Part shown: positions 43,185 to 51,396 of the stretch, piece by piece
Layout of the letters: the number at the start of each line of letters is the position of its first letter
Numbering within the stretch: position 1 is the stretch's first letter
Source of the DNA: Halobacteriovorax marinus
GTDB taxonomy: Bacteria > Bdellovibrionota > Bacteriovoracia > Bacteriovoracales > Bacteriovoracaceae
Direction: 5' to 3'
Length of the DNA: 64,000 nucleotides
Assembly (NCBI GenBank): GCA_002163155.1
Contig: MAAO01000006.1
Coordinates: 930,001-994,000, forward strand
Made by a program: the position numbers and the translations under genes
Notes under the pieces: model-generated
What the model was told of the DNA's origin: nothing
What the model saw: the letters and a program-made list of their open reading frames with translations, nothing else
Database searches by the model: none

Positions 43185-44018
43185 ATGGGCTTACGGATTA
43201 ACACTAATGTAACGTCACTTTCTGCTCAGCGAACTCTTGGAGTTTCAAATCAAGAGCAAGCGAAAGTTTTAAATCAACTTTCTTCTGGTACAAGAATTGT
43301 TCGTGCAGCAGATGATGCTGCCGGTTTAGCTATCTCTGAAAAAATGAAAGCTAATATCAGGTCTACTAATCAAGCGGAAAGAAATGCAAATGATGGGATT
43401 TCTCTAATTCAAACTGCTGAAGGTGGTTTGTCAGAAATTGGTAATATTTTAATAAGGATGCGAGAGCTATCGGTTCAGTCTGCTTCAGATACAGTTGGAG
43501 ACTCTGAAAGAAAATTTACTAACCTTGAATACCAAAACTTAAAACAAGAAATAGAGCGTATTTCACAAGTGACAGAGTTTAACGGTAAGAAGTTATTAAA
43601 TGGCGAGGGAGATAAACTAGATTTTCAAATTGGTATTAATAATAACGACTTTGAAGATCGAATTAGTTATGCCTCAGACTTTACAGTCTCGACAATGGCA
43701 GGGCTAGGGGTCGCATCGTTAGATGTTTCGTCAAAGGATAGCTCCCAAAATGCTTTAATGACATTAGACGATGCCATTGAAAATGTTTCGGGACAAAGGG
43801 CCTTTTTAGGAGCGACCCAGAACAGACTAACTTCTACTGTGAATAACCTTCAGGTTACATCAGAGAATTTATCAGCTGCTAATTCTAGAATTAGAGACAC
43901 GGATTTTGCGGCATCAACCGCTAAAAATACCAAATTAAATATTTTAAAAAATGCAGGTACATCAGTATTAGCGCAAGCAAACTCACAAGGACAAGCAGCA
44001 CTTAAGCTGATTGGTTAA
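43185..44018 (+). CDS. fliC: Flagellin
   Basis: A 277-residue flagellin, the filament subunit exported by the flagellar type III apparatus. Conserved D0/D1 ends are visible: MGLRINTNVTSLSAQRTL at the N-terminus and ANSQGQAALKLIG at the C-terminus, plus ERNANDGISLIQTAEGGL. The variable middle is very short, giving a simple filament; predators with sheathed flagella often have such flagellins. Monocistronic with its own promoter, leader and terminator. Several flagellins exist in related genomes; only this one lies here. Confidence 0.96.
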   Translation: MGLRINTNVTSLSAQRTLGVSNQEQAKVLNQLSSGTRIVRAADDAAGLAISEKMKANIRSTNQAERNANDGISLIQTAEGGLSEIGNILIRMRELSVQSASDTVGDSERKFTNLEYQNLKQEIERISQVTEFNGKKLLNGEGDKLDFQIGINNNDFEDRISYASDFTVSTMAGLGVASLDVSSKDSSQNALMTLDDAIENVSGQRAFLGATQNRLTSTVNNLQVTSENLSAANSRIRDTDFAASTAKNTKLNILKNAGTSVLAQANSQGQAALKLIG

Positions 44019-44023
44019 AACAA

Positions 44024-44066
44024 AGCCCCCCCTCTTTCTTGGGCTTAAGAGAGGGGGCTTTTCTTA
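44024..44066 (+). terminator. Strong terminator after flagellin
   Basis: A GC-rich stem (AAGCCCCCCCTCTT against AAGAGAGGGGGCTT) at 44024-44060 followed by TTCTTAT. Its right arm reaches within 4 bases of the convergent htpG stop. Confidence 0.92.
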
Positions 44067-45995
44067 TAAAGCAAACGTAGTTAATTCTTGCATTAAGTCT
44101 TGAGTTCTTTGGATGAAAATTTCTTTTTCATCTGCTTTTAAACCTTCACTTGAAATAAGAGCTAGGTCTTCAACGTGATGACAAAGCTTCTTTACAAGAG
44201 CATCATTTCCACCTTTCTCATGAATTTTTAAAGCATTCTGAATCAGCGGGTTAGAAGGATTAATGACGAGAGTTTTCTTTGTTGGGAACATTGAGTTTTG
44301 TCCCATACCCTGTGCCATCTTAGCAAAACGTTTCATCTGCTCATCAACTTTGAAGTAAGCTGGAGTCGTTGCATTTGCTAACTTTGAAATCTCCACTTCA
44401 CCTTCAGGAGAAGTTTCTTCGCCTTCTTTCTTAGGAGAAAGAATAGTATTAAATAGATCTTTGATCTTCATATCTTCTTCTGTTGTATTCTCCGACTCAA
44501 GAATATTTCCAATTTCAGAATCAACAGAAACAAATTGAAGTGTTTCATCACCAACTTTCTTCGTTTCTACATGTTGGAAGAAATGAGGATCTATGTGATC
44601 ATCAGTTTCAATTGTTTGAATTCCTTCAGCAAGAAGTTGTCTTCTAAGAGAGACATCAGACTTATCTTTTTCAAAGTAAATAACCTTACCTTTTAATTTC
44701 TCTTTGTACTTCTCTGGATAAGATGCCACGTACTCAGAAAGTGTTACAAATTTCTTTTCTGAATTTGTAAAGAGTACTCTCTCTCTCATTAGCTCATCAA
44801 ACTTAGCATCACTTACGCAACCATATTTAATGAAGAGTTGAATATCTTGCCAAATTTCTTCGTACTTAGTTCTATCTTTTTTAAAGAGAATTTTAAGAGA
44901 CTCTGCAACTTTCTTAACAATATAGTTCGAAATCTTTCCTACATTTGGATCTCCTTGAAGAGAAGATCTTGAAACGTTTAATGGAATATCTACTGAATCG
45001 ATGCTTCCTTTTAATAGAGATAAGAAATCTGGAATGATATTTTTCACATTATCAGAAACAAAAACTTGTTTACAGTAGAGTCTTATATTGTTCTCATTTT
45101 GAGGTTTCATTGGATTAATTTTTGGAAAGAATAAAATCCCTTCAAGTGTGAATGGATGATCTACTTTTAAGTGAATCCAAAATAGTGGGTCACCGTCCAT
45201 TGGGAATTGTTTACGGTAGAACTCTTTGTAGTCTTCGTCTTTTAATTCTTTAGGGTCTCTCTTCCAAATAGGAGTAGTCTCATTGATAATTGTCGGAGTC
45301 ACAGCAATTGCTGGAGCATCCTCATCAACTGAACCGTCTTCTTTTAAAGGTTTTTGAGCAGGCTTTAATTCATCTAGGATACCAATTGAATAAGGCATGA
45401 AGTCACAATGATTTCTTAAAGTTTCAGAAAGTTTCCACTCATTTAAAAAATCTTCACTCTCTTCATTTATGTGAAGATAGATTGTTGTACCAACTGTCTT
45501 CTTATCAGAATCTGAAAAAGTATAATCAGTTTCACCTTCACAAGACCATTTTGTAGCAACAGCTCCTTCATTCATAGAGAGAGATTCAACTACAACTTTA
45601 TTGGCGACCATAAAGGCTGAGTAGAATCCAAGACCAAATTTTCCGATGATATCTTTTCCATCATCAGCACCTTCGTCTTTTAGGTTTTTTACAAATTCTT
45701 CTGCTCCTGAGAATGCAAGTTGAGCAAGATATTTTTCAACTTCTTCTTCAGTCATTCCAATTCCGTTATCAGAAATAGTCACAACTTTTTCATCTTTATT
45801 CACAGTGATTGAAATACTTCCAGAAGGAATCTCAACATTCAAACTTCTTGAAAGAGTGTTTCTCTTTGTGATGGCATCTGTTGCGTTGGCGACTAATTCT
45901 CTGATGAAAATGTCGTGCTCTGAGTAAAGCCATTTTTTGATAATAGGGAAGATATCAGATGTGTTTACTTTGATATTTCCTGTTTTTTCAGTCAT
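44064..45995 (-). CDS. htpG: Heat-shock chaperone HtpG (Hsp90)
   Basis: A 643-residue Hsp90 homolog, cytoplasmic ATP-dependent chaperone. The N-terminal GHKL ATPase is clear: ELVANATDAI, ISDNGIGMT and IGKFGLGFYSAFMV. The middle domain (e.g. LNVSRSSLQGD) and C-terminal dimerisation domain follow. Length is slightly above E. coli HtpG (624). The ribosome site is AAAGGAG 5 bases upstream and a sigma-32-like promoter precedes it. Confidence 0.97.
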   Translation of the reverse strand: MTEKTGNIKVNTSDIFPIIKKWLYSEHDIFIRELVANATDAITKRNTLSRSLNVEIPSGSISITVNKDEKVVTISDNGIGMTEEEVEKYLAQLAFSGAEEFVKNLKDEGADDGKDIIGKFGLGFYSAFMVANKVVVESLSMNEGAVATKWSCEGETDYTFSDSDKKTVGTTIYLHINEESEDFLNEWKLSETLRNHCDFMPYSIGILDELKPAQKPLKEDGSVDEDAPAIAVTPTIINETTPIWKRDPKELKDEDYKEFYRKQFPMDGDPLFWIHLKVDHPFTLEGILFFPKINPMKPQNENNIRLYCKQVFVSDNVKNIIPDFLSLLKGSIDSVDIPLNVSRSSLQGDPNVGKISNYIVKKVAESLKILFKKDRTKYEEIWQDIQLFIKYGCVSDAKFDELMRERVLFTNSEKKFVTLSEYVASYPEKYKEKLKGKVIYFEKDKSDVSLRRQLLAEGIQTIETDDHIDPHFFQHVETKKVGDETLQFVSVDSEIGNILESENTTEEDMKIKDLFNTILSPKKEGEETSPEGEVEISKLANATTPAYFKVDEQMKRFAKMAQGMGQNSMFPTKKTLVINPSNPLIQNALKIHEKGGNDALVKKLCHHVEDLALISSEGLKADEKEIFIQRTQDLMQELTTFAL

Positions 45996-46043
45996 ATCGA
46001 CTCCTTTATATGTGTTGGTTTAGGTTCAATAAATCTAGCCTTA

Positions 46044-46071
46044 ATATGGGTGTAAAATCTCCAGCGTCAAG
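46044..46071 (-). promoter_or_regulatory. Sigma-32-like heat-shock promoter for htpG
   Basis: Reading on the minus strand, CTTGACG (46065-46071) is followed after 13 bases by ACCCATAT (46044-46051), close to CTTGAAA-N11-16-CCCCATNT. It is 49 bases upstream of the htpG ATG. A perfect 6-bp hairpin GCGTCA-AGGG-TGACGC (46064-46079) overlaps the -35 element. Confidence 0.65.
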
Positions 46072-46172
46072 GGTGACGCCTTTACAAAATGTCACTTTTT
46101 AGGAGATATAGAAGAATAAAAAAATGTAAAAGTTTTCGACGCGTTAAGTGTCTGTAATTTAAATGGGTAAAC

Positions 46173-46721
46173 ATGACTAATGACATGGTAAACGATGTTT
46201 TAAATACTCCTCAAGATGTAATTGTTTTGACGACTGGCGGTACAATTGAGAAATCCTACGATGAGTATGATGGATCGCTAGAGAATAAAGATAGTATTAT
46301 TAAACACATCATTCTAAAACGATTGAGAATGCCTTACACCAAGCTTCATGTTTTCTCACTACTCGCCAAAGATTCACTTAATTTTACTGATTATGATAGA
46401 GCGTTCGTTTCTAAGAATATTGAAGTTCAGCTAGATAAGAATTGGCCTATTATTGTTCTACACGGGACAGATACTATGGCCAAGACTGCTGAACACTGTG
46501 CTAATACCTTGAAAGATTTAGCTCAACCGGTGGTTTTCACAGGTGCTATGAAACCCATGGGATTCGATGATAGTGATGCCACTCAGAATGTTACTGAGGC
46601 GATTCTTGCTTCAAAACTTTTAAAACCTGGTGTCTATATTTCTTTTCATAATAAAATATTTACTGTTCCTGGTGTCAGAAAGAATAGAGAGAAGAGAACT
46701 TTTGAGGCCTATAAATGTTAG
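46173..46721 (+). CDS. Asparaginase-like protein, N-terminal domain only
   Basis: A 182-residue protein matching only the N-terminal domain of L-asparaginase I/II (full enzymes are about 330). The catalytic residues are present: TTGGTIEK (nucleophile T24), HGTDTM (T99, D100) and FTGAMKP (K127). It ends after VPGVRKNREKRTFE, where the C-terminal domain would start. That domain is not found in other frames downstream, so this is not a frameshift. It may act as an amidase of unknown substrate. Its 3' end overlaps the next gene by 7 bases. Confidence 0.8.
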   Translation: MTNDMVNDVLNTPQDVIVLTTGGTIEKSYDEYDGSLENKDSIIKHIILKRLRMPYTKLHVFSLLAKDSLNFTDYDRAFVSKNIEVQLDKNWPIIVLHGTDTMAKTAEHCANTLKDLAQPVVFTGAMKPMGFDDSDATQNVTEAILASKLLKPGVYISFHNKIFTVPGVRKNREKRTFEAYKC

Positions 46722-47356
46722 GGAAGTCTTTAAAATTTTCAAAGGAAAATATACTAGCTTTTTCTAAAAACTCATACTTGTATATAATTTCGCTCTTTGC
46801 AGTTTCCTTTCTTGCTGACTATGTGAGAATTATTCTTGGTGAAGCGAATCAAAATGCCTCCCTTGTTCTGACTCTCATAGAAGTGGTATTTACCTACTTT
46901 GTTTACGCCGTTTTAATTAAGGCGATTTTTATTTTTCAAAGTGGAGTTACTGAGCAGAATGCCCTTAGACAAATTGGCATTAAGTTCTTTATTTATCTAC
47001 GAGTGAATATTGTTTACACGATCGTTTTCTTTATAGGATCAATGCTGCTTGTAGTTCCCGGTTTACTGGCGCTCACATTCTTTTATTTTGCACCCATTCT
47101 TGTGATTCAAAAAGACCTTTATCAAAAGAGTTATTTTAGAGAGAGTATTAAGCTAGTGAAAAAAGCTCCTTGGTCAGTTTTCACTATTTCTCTTTTCAGT
47201 ATGATTGTCATGAGTTTAGACTTTGCCATTATGCCTTTAATTAAGGAGAGTGGTTTTGAATTTCTTGGACTATTCTTCTCCACTAGTGTGGTTGTTGCTC
47301 TAGATATTTTTCTGTTACTCGCTGGAGTCAGACTCTTAGAGTTCACTCAAGAATAG
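46715..47356 (+). CDS. Six-helix membrane protein of unknown function
   Basis: A 213-residue integral membrane protein with about six hydrophobic segments. The central part (VPGLLALTFFYFAPILVI ... SIKLVKKAPW) resembles the membrane domain found with some glycerophosphodiesterases and in YciC-like proteins; that similarity is weak. It starts inside the end of the asparaginase-like gene, suggesting coupled translation and perhaps a common role at the membrane. Followed by a strong hairpin terminator. Confidence 0.7.
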   Translation: MLGKSLKFSKENILAFSKNSYLYIISLFAVSFLADYVRIILGEANQNASLVLTLIEVVFTYFVYAVLIKAIFIFQSGVTEQNALRQIGIKFFIYLRVNIVYTIVFFIGSMLLVVPGLLALTFFYFAPILVIQKDLYQKSYFRESIKLVKKAPWSVFTISLFSMIVMSLDFAIMPLIKESGFEFLGLFFSTSVVVALDIFLLLAGVRLLEFTQE

Positions 47357-47383
47357 TTTTCAAAATATATTAAGTGCCCATAA

Positions 47384-47428
47384 TGTGTGCCTTTTCCCTA
47401 AGGAAAAAGTAGGGCACTTCCTTTTTTA
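47384..47428 (+). terminator. Terminator after the membrane protein gene
   Basis: Hairpin core CTTTTCC-cta-AGGAAAAAG extended outward by GTGCC/GGGCAC-type pairing, ending with CTTTTTT. A second left arm AAGTGCCC (47372-47379) could pair with the same right arm GGGCACTT, giving an alternative fold. Confidence 0.8.
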
Positions 47429-47587
47429 AATCCCTCTAAGTTATTGAAAATATGAATTATCTAAAGTTGACCTAAATTCTTTATAAGGTCTCTTTTGCCT
47501 AGGGCTAAAATAGAGTGAACCACTTTAAGATTTATCCATAAATAGTCGATAAGTCCTAGAGAACTCGAAGATCTTAGGGATAAAATT

Positions 47588-49528
47588 ATGGATTGTTTCA
47601 TGGGTGAGGCAAAGAAATTTACAGCATTACTAGTAACAAGTGTCTTGCTTCTTACTTCATGTGTGGGCGAAGGCGGAGCTGGCAAGAAGTCCAGGTTCTC
47701 TGAAAACAGTAGCTCAACAGCACAGGGTGGATCCACAGGTGGTTCTGCTGGAGGTAATGGTTCTGGTGCAACTCCTAGTACTGGTGGAACAATTGGCGGG
47801 AGTGGGGGATCATCCATTGGCTCGCAAGTTGAACTCATGCACTTTGTTGATCCTTTCGACGGAACTTATAAGAAGAAATTAACTATTCCAAAGAACTTCA
47901 CCGGATTACTCTACCTATCCGGTTTAAATATTTCATCTCTTTCAGATAAAATCGTCTACGCACGCTTTGTATTTGGGAAAGAGTATGAGCCTGTCACCAT
48001 TCAGGGAACAATTGCTAGAGCTCCAGGAATCACTCCACAAACAGATGTGGAAGTACTTATTCTAGATATGGCCTCACATCCTTTTGAAAATTTAAAACTT
48101 AGTTATAATCTCTTTGACTACAATGATTATGTAGACGAGGGAAGAGTTGGTGGACTCAGTGACATCGTTTCTAATCCCCGTGATCCAGGACTTTACTGTC
48201 GTGGACTGCACTCTAAAGATGATAAGACTTTTGTAAGTGGAGTGGGGAATCCTCTCTGTGATGATGCAGGAGAAGTCTGTAAGTATACTTATGCTAGAAT
48301 TGAAGATGTTGGTCTTTCATTCTTATCAGGAGTTTCACTCCTGCCATTTTTTCCTTCTGAACCACATGTGGCCTTGGCCAGTAATAGTTATACAGGGGAT
48401 CCCATTGCAACAGCAGTTAAAAGGTGTCTACCTGACTCACTTAATAAGGCCTTAGCCCAAACGGTTTTAAATCTCGATACAACAGCTTTTAACACTTCAG
48501 GTACGAGTTTAGTTGCTGGTACTCAAGTGGATAGTGTTAACGGAGACTCTTGTCTTGTTGGTGAAGACTGCTACAGCTATTTTGGTCCTTACAGAGATAT
48601 CGATAAGGGCGCTTGGCAAATCACTAGTGCAGCTGTTTATTCAGATGTTAATGTAACAACTGCTCCTACGGGAATTTTTAAAAAGTCATTTGGAACTACT
48701 GGTTATGAATCGCTCATGTTTCCTCGGTTTGGAAAAATGGATATAAATTCAAATATTGAATACATTGGTTCATCAACTCCTTTTACTGGAACTTCTTTTG
48801 CTAAGACGTTTCTTGCAAGCGCTGGAAACACTGAATACATGAACGGATGTAATATTCGTGCAACTAATTACGATAGCAATACGCAGGAAGGAATTAGCTC
48901 TTGTAATGTAACTGCAAGAGTTGAATTATTTTATAAAGATATAAATGGTAATGAAACAATTATTACAGCTTCAAATAATATTGTCCTACAACTTATTAGA
49001 TCAAGCCTTACTGATTATAAAGGTGAAGAGGTTCTCTACACTTCTATGAAAACTTGTTCTTCAAGCCAAACTTGTGGTGTGAGTGAATGTTGTTTTAACA
49101 ATAGATGTTGGTCAAAAGAACTTGTGAGTCAATGTTTAGAAGACGTTCCAGTTGTGGGAAACAAGGGAATTGGAATTAGTTGTGCAACAGATTATGAATG
49201 TTCAAGTCTTTGTTGTAATCAAACTACGGGAACTTGTGCTGTTCACATAAATACGGCCACTGATCAGGTTTTCTGCTCTAAATCTCCAGGACAAGCTTGT
49301 GTCGCCAAAGAGTGGTGTAGACAAGAGAATATTCCAAATTGTTTTAAAGTGAAAACAGGTTCTGATAATATGGGACAACCAACCTGTGCGCTACGTTGTT
49401 ATAATGTCCCAACTTTTGGAAACTGTACCAGTGGAACTTGTACGCCTCCGGCGATTCCAGCTGTTCCCGCATTTGATCCAGCCAATCCTGACTGTTCAGA
49501 TGCTATCGATCCTCCGACATTTAATTAG
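47588..49528 (+). CDS. Lipoprotein with glycine-rich linker and cysteine-rich C-terminal module
   Basis: A 646-residue lipoprotein: signal peptide and lipobox LTSC (C25), a Gly/Ser/Thr linker (about 28-76), a beta-rich core (about 80-480) with few known features, and a C-terminal cysteine-rich region (about 490-640) with C-x5-C-x4-CC-type spacing: ECCFNNRCW and SSLCCNQTTGTC. These resemble the Dickkopf-type cysteine-rich modules annotated in related predators. Surface adhesion or prey contact is possible but not shown by sequence. An alternative start at 47600 is equally plausible. Confidence 0.75.
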   Translation: MDCFMGEAKKFTALLVTSVLLLTSCVGEGGAGKKSRFSENSSSTAQGGSTGGSAGGNGSGATPSTGGTIGGSGGSSIGSQVELMHFVDPFDGTYKKKLTIPKNFTGLLYLSGLNISSLSDKIVYARFVFGKEYEPVTIQGTIARAPGITPQTDVEVLILDMASHPFENLKLSYNLFDYNDYVDEGRVGGLSDIVSNPRDPGLYCRGLHSKDDKTFVSGVGNPLCDDAGEVCKYTYARIEDVGLSFLSGVSLLPFFPSEPHVALASNSYTGDPIATAVKRCLPDSLNKALAQTVLNLDTTAFNTSGTSLVAGTQVDSVNGDSCLVGEDCYSYFGPYRDIDKGAWQITSAAVYSDVNVTTAPTGIFKKSFGTTGYESLMFPRFGKMDINSNIEYIGSSTPFTGTSFAKTFLASAGNTEYMNGCNIRATNYDSNTQEGISSCNVTARVELFYKDINGNETIITASNNIVLQLIRSSLTDYKGEEVLYTSMKTCSSSQTCGVSECCFNNRCWSKELVSQCLEDVPVVGNKGIGISCATDYECSSLCCNQTTGTCAVHINTATDQVFCSKSPGQACVAKEWCRQENIPNCFKVKTGSDNMGQPTCALRCYNVPTFGNCTSGTCTPPAIPAVPAFDPANPDCSDAIDPPTFN

Positions 49529-49560
49529 GAAAATCCAACTAAATTAGCTAAAATACCACA

Positions 49561-49917
49561 ATGAAGTTTATCATTGTGGTGATTTGGTCTTTTTTCGTTC
49601 TAGATTTAGCAAGCTCAGTTTGTGCTAGCGAACCTCTATTTAGTGAAAAAGAACTGCAATTTATTGAATATCTGAGAAGCCCTGAGTATCTTAGGCAACA
49701 GAGAAGGCATGAATTAAAGTTAGGTGCGAAGAAGAGTATGGACTTCCTGTTAAAGAATATGAGTAAGTGGGAAATGAAAACTTTGTCCACAAAATATCAT
49801 AAGAAGTTCTGGACTAACTTTGACAAAAAGTCTGATGGAAAATTAAGAAAGAAAATAATGTTCGAATTAATATTTAATGATCTCTATAAATATGAGGGAG
49901 TAGAAGATGATAGGTAA
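49561..49917 (+). CDS. Small secreted protein (118 aa)
   Basis: Not recognised. A signal peptide (MKFIIVVIWSFFVLDLASSVCA) precedes a basic, helical mature part of about 95 residues, rich in Lys, Arg and Glu. No cysteine remains in the mature part. Its stop overlaps the start of the VOC epimerase gene by 11 bases, so the two are translated from one transcript. Confidence 0.6.
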   Translation: MKFIIVVIWSFFVLDLASSVCASEPLFSEKELQFIEYLRSPEYLRQQRRHELKLGAKKSMDFLLKNMSKWEMKTLSTKYHKKFWTNFDKKSDGKLRKKIMFELIFNDLYKYEGVEDDR

Positions 49918-50323
49918 AGATTGTGTATTAGATCATGTGGCCATTGCTGTAAGAGATTTAGATAAGTCTCAAAAAATTTGGGAAGATATGGGACTCAAAT
50001 TTTCTAGTGAAAGAGAAGTCGTCGAGTCTCAGGGAGTTGTAACTTCTTTTGCCCAAATGGATGAGAATGCTCATCTTGAACTTCTCTGTCCCCACGGAGA
50101 GTCAGGACCTATACATAAATATCTAGAAAAGAAAGGAGAGGGAATACATCACCTCTGTTTCAAAGTTTTAGATATTGAGGCAAAATGTAATGAGCTAAAA
50201 GAGAAGGGATATGTCCTATTGAACGAGGCTCCTATTGCAGGTGCCAATAATTGTTTGGTCAACTTTATCCATCCAAAATCAACTGGCGGAGTTCTAATAG
50301 AGGTCTCCCAGAAAAAAGGTTAA
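49907..50323 (+). CDS. Methylmalonyl-CoA epimerase-type VOC protein
   Basis: A 138-residue vicinal-oxygen-chelate protein. The start LDHVAIAVRDLDKSQKIW, the middle HLELL and EGIHHLCFKV, and the end LIEVSQKKG match methylmalonyl-CoA epimerase, including the metal ligands H13, H93 region and the final glutamate. It interconverts the two stereoisomers of methylmalonyl-CoA in propionate and branched-chain acid use. No methylmalonyl-CoA mutase or propionyl-CoA carboxylase is in the window, so the pathway is an inference. Confidence 0.82.
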   Translation: MIGKDCVLDHVAIAVRDLDKSQKIWEDMGLKFSSEREVVESQGVVTSFAQMDENAHLELLCPHGESGPIHKYLEKKGEGIHHLCFKVLDIEAKCNELKEKGYVLLNEAPIAGANNCLVNFIHPKSTGGVLIEVSQKKG

Positions 50324-50325
50324 TC

Positions 50326-51069
50326 ATGAATCAATCTCAAATTCAGGTCCCCACATTAACAAAGGTTAATAAGTACATTCTGATTATCATGGGTGTTCTC
50401 TTTCTCCTTTCTAATGTTTTAAAAGCATCTGTTGGAGTAGGTTTAGTTGGCCACCTTGGTCTCTCTCCAATGATGTTCTTTTCGGGACATATTTATGAGA
50501 TTGTGACTTATCCACTAATAGCTAATGGTATATTTGATATTCTCTTCAATGGCCTACTCTTATGGTTTATTGGAAGTGAACTTGAAAACCAATGGGGAGT
50601 TAAGAGATATATTTCTTTTCTTCTGACTTCAACTATTGGTTCTGGATTAATCTACTTACTCTTTTCCAGTCTCTTTTTGTCTGGCAATGGACTATTTAGT
50701 TATCCTCTTTATGGAATGCATGGAGCTGGAGCAGCTCTTTGTCTAGCTTACGCGATTTTAAACCCTCATCGTATTTTCACTTTCATGCTCATTTTTCCCA
50801 TGAAGGCCAAGTACTTCTGTATGATTATGATCGGTATGCTGCTCTTTAATGGTTTCTTCACTCCGGCGAAAGTTCTGGCCTGGGGTCATCTGGGTGCCAT
50901 GGCCTTTGGTTATGGTTGGATGTTTGTCATCTCTTCAGATACTTGGAAAAAGAGACTGTCTAAGCAGAGTTTTACTAAAAAGAAGCCCCGCAGCAAAGCT
51001 AAGCTTAAGATTGTGAAAAATGATGATGACCACGACGATGATGAAAAGCCGCCTAAATACTGGCAATAG
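50326..51069 (+). CDS. Rhomboid-like membrane protein lacking the catalytic serine
   Basis: A 247-residue rhomboid-fold protein. The start at 50326 follows AAAGG; the longer frame from 50251 lies within the epimerase gene. Membrane segments and the loop LFNGLLLWFIGSELENQWG match rhomboids. In the motif aligned with GASG the protein reads GMHG (residues 130-133), so histidine replaces the catalytic serine; the later H188 (WGHLGAM) is kept. It should be a pseudoprotease. The C-terminus is a Lys/Asp-rich cytoplasmic tail. Probably co-transcribed with the two genes before it. Confidence 0.75.
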   Translation: MNQSQIQVPTLTKVNKYILIIMGVLFLLSNVLKASVGVGLVGHLGLSPMMFFSGHIYEIVTYPLIANGIFDILFNGLLLWFIGSELENQWGVKRYISFLLTSTIGSGLIYLLFSSLFLSGNGLFSYPLYGMHGAGAALCLAYAILNPHRIFTFMLIFPMKAKYFCMIMIGMLLFNGFFTPAKVLAWGHLGAMAFGYGWMFVISSDTWKKRLSKQSFTKKKPRSKAKLKIVKNDDDHDDDEKPPKYWQ

Positions 51070-51141
51070 GCTTTACGAATTGTTTCAAAAAGTGTTAGAT
51101 TCCTTATGATTTGCATTAATTAACTACTTTATGAGGTAAAA

Positions 51142-51336
51142 ATGAGACTTAACAAGGCCTTAAACGATAAATTATTAGATAAGAGATTAAGAGATAAGCT
51201 TGTTTCTGAAGGTAAACTTCCTAAAGCTGACGTAGAGAAGTTTCTTAATGATCTTCCTGACGATGCAGCAAACATGACGACAACTGATGAAGTTGATGAA
51301 AAACTTCGTGCATCTCAGTCTGTTACTGTTGAATAA
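51142..51336 (+). CDS. Small acidic-basic protein (64 aa)
   Basis: Unrecognised small soluble protein with GAGG ribosome site and a strong terminator after it, which both support a real gene. The sequence is helical, with K/R/D/E alternation (LRDKLVSEGKLPKADVEKFL) and no signal peptide. Monocistronic. Confidence 0.65.
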   Translation: MRLNKALNDKLLDKRLRDKLVSEGKLPKADVEKFLNDLPDDAANMTTTDEVDEKLRASQSVTVE

Positions 51337-51364
51337 GCACTAATTAAAAACTAAATAAGATAAG

Positions 51365-51393
51365 AGGCCTTCTTTTGAAGGCCTTTTTTTTTA
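51365..51393 (+). terminator. Strong terminator after the 64-aa gene
   Basis: Perfect 8-bp stem AGGCCTTC/GAAGGCCT with loop TTTT, followed by eight T. Confidence 0.95.
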
Positions 51394-51396
51394 GGT

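Noticed and set aside
46044-46079. CIRCE (HrcA) operator before htpG
   Set aside because: The hairpin is a 6-bp stem with 4-base loop, not the TTAGCACTC-N9-GAGTGCTAA form.
46173-46721. Frameshift explanation for the short asparaginase
   Set aside because: No C-terminal asparaginase domain is visible in the next frames; a different membrane protein follows directly.
47461-47838. Proline-rich frame antisense to the cysteine-rich lipoprotein
   Set aside because: It mirrors the glycine/serine linker codons of the real gene and has no other support.
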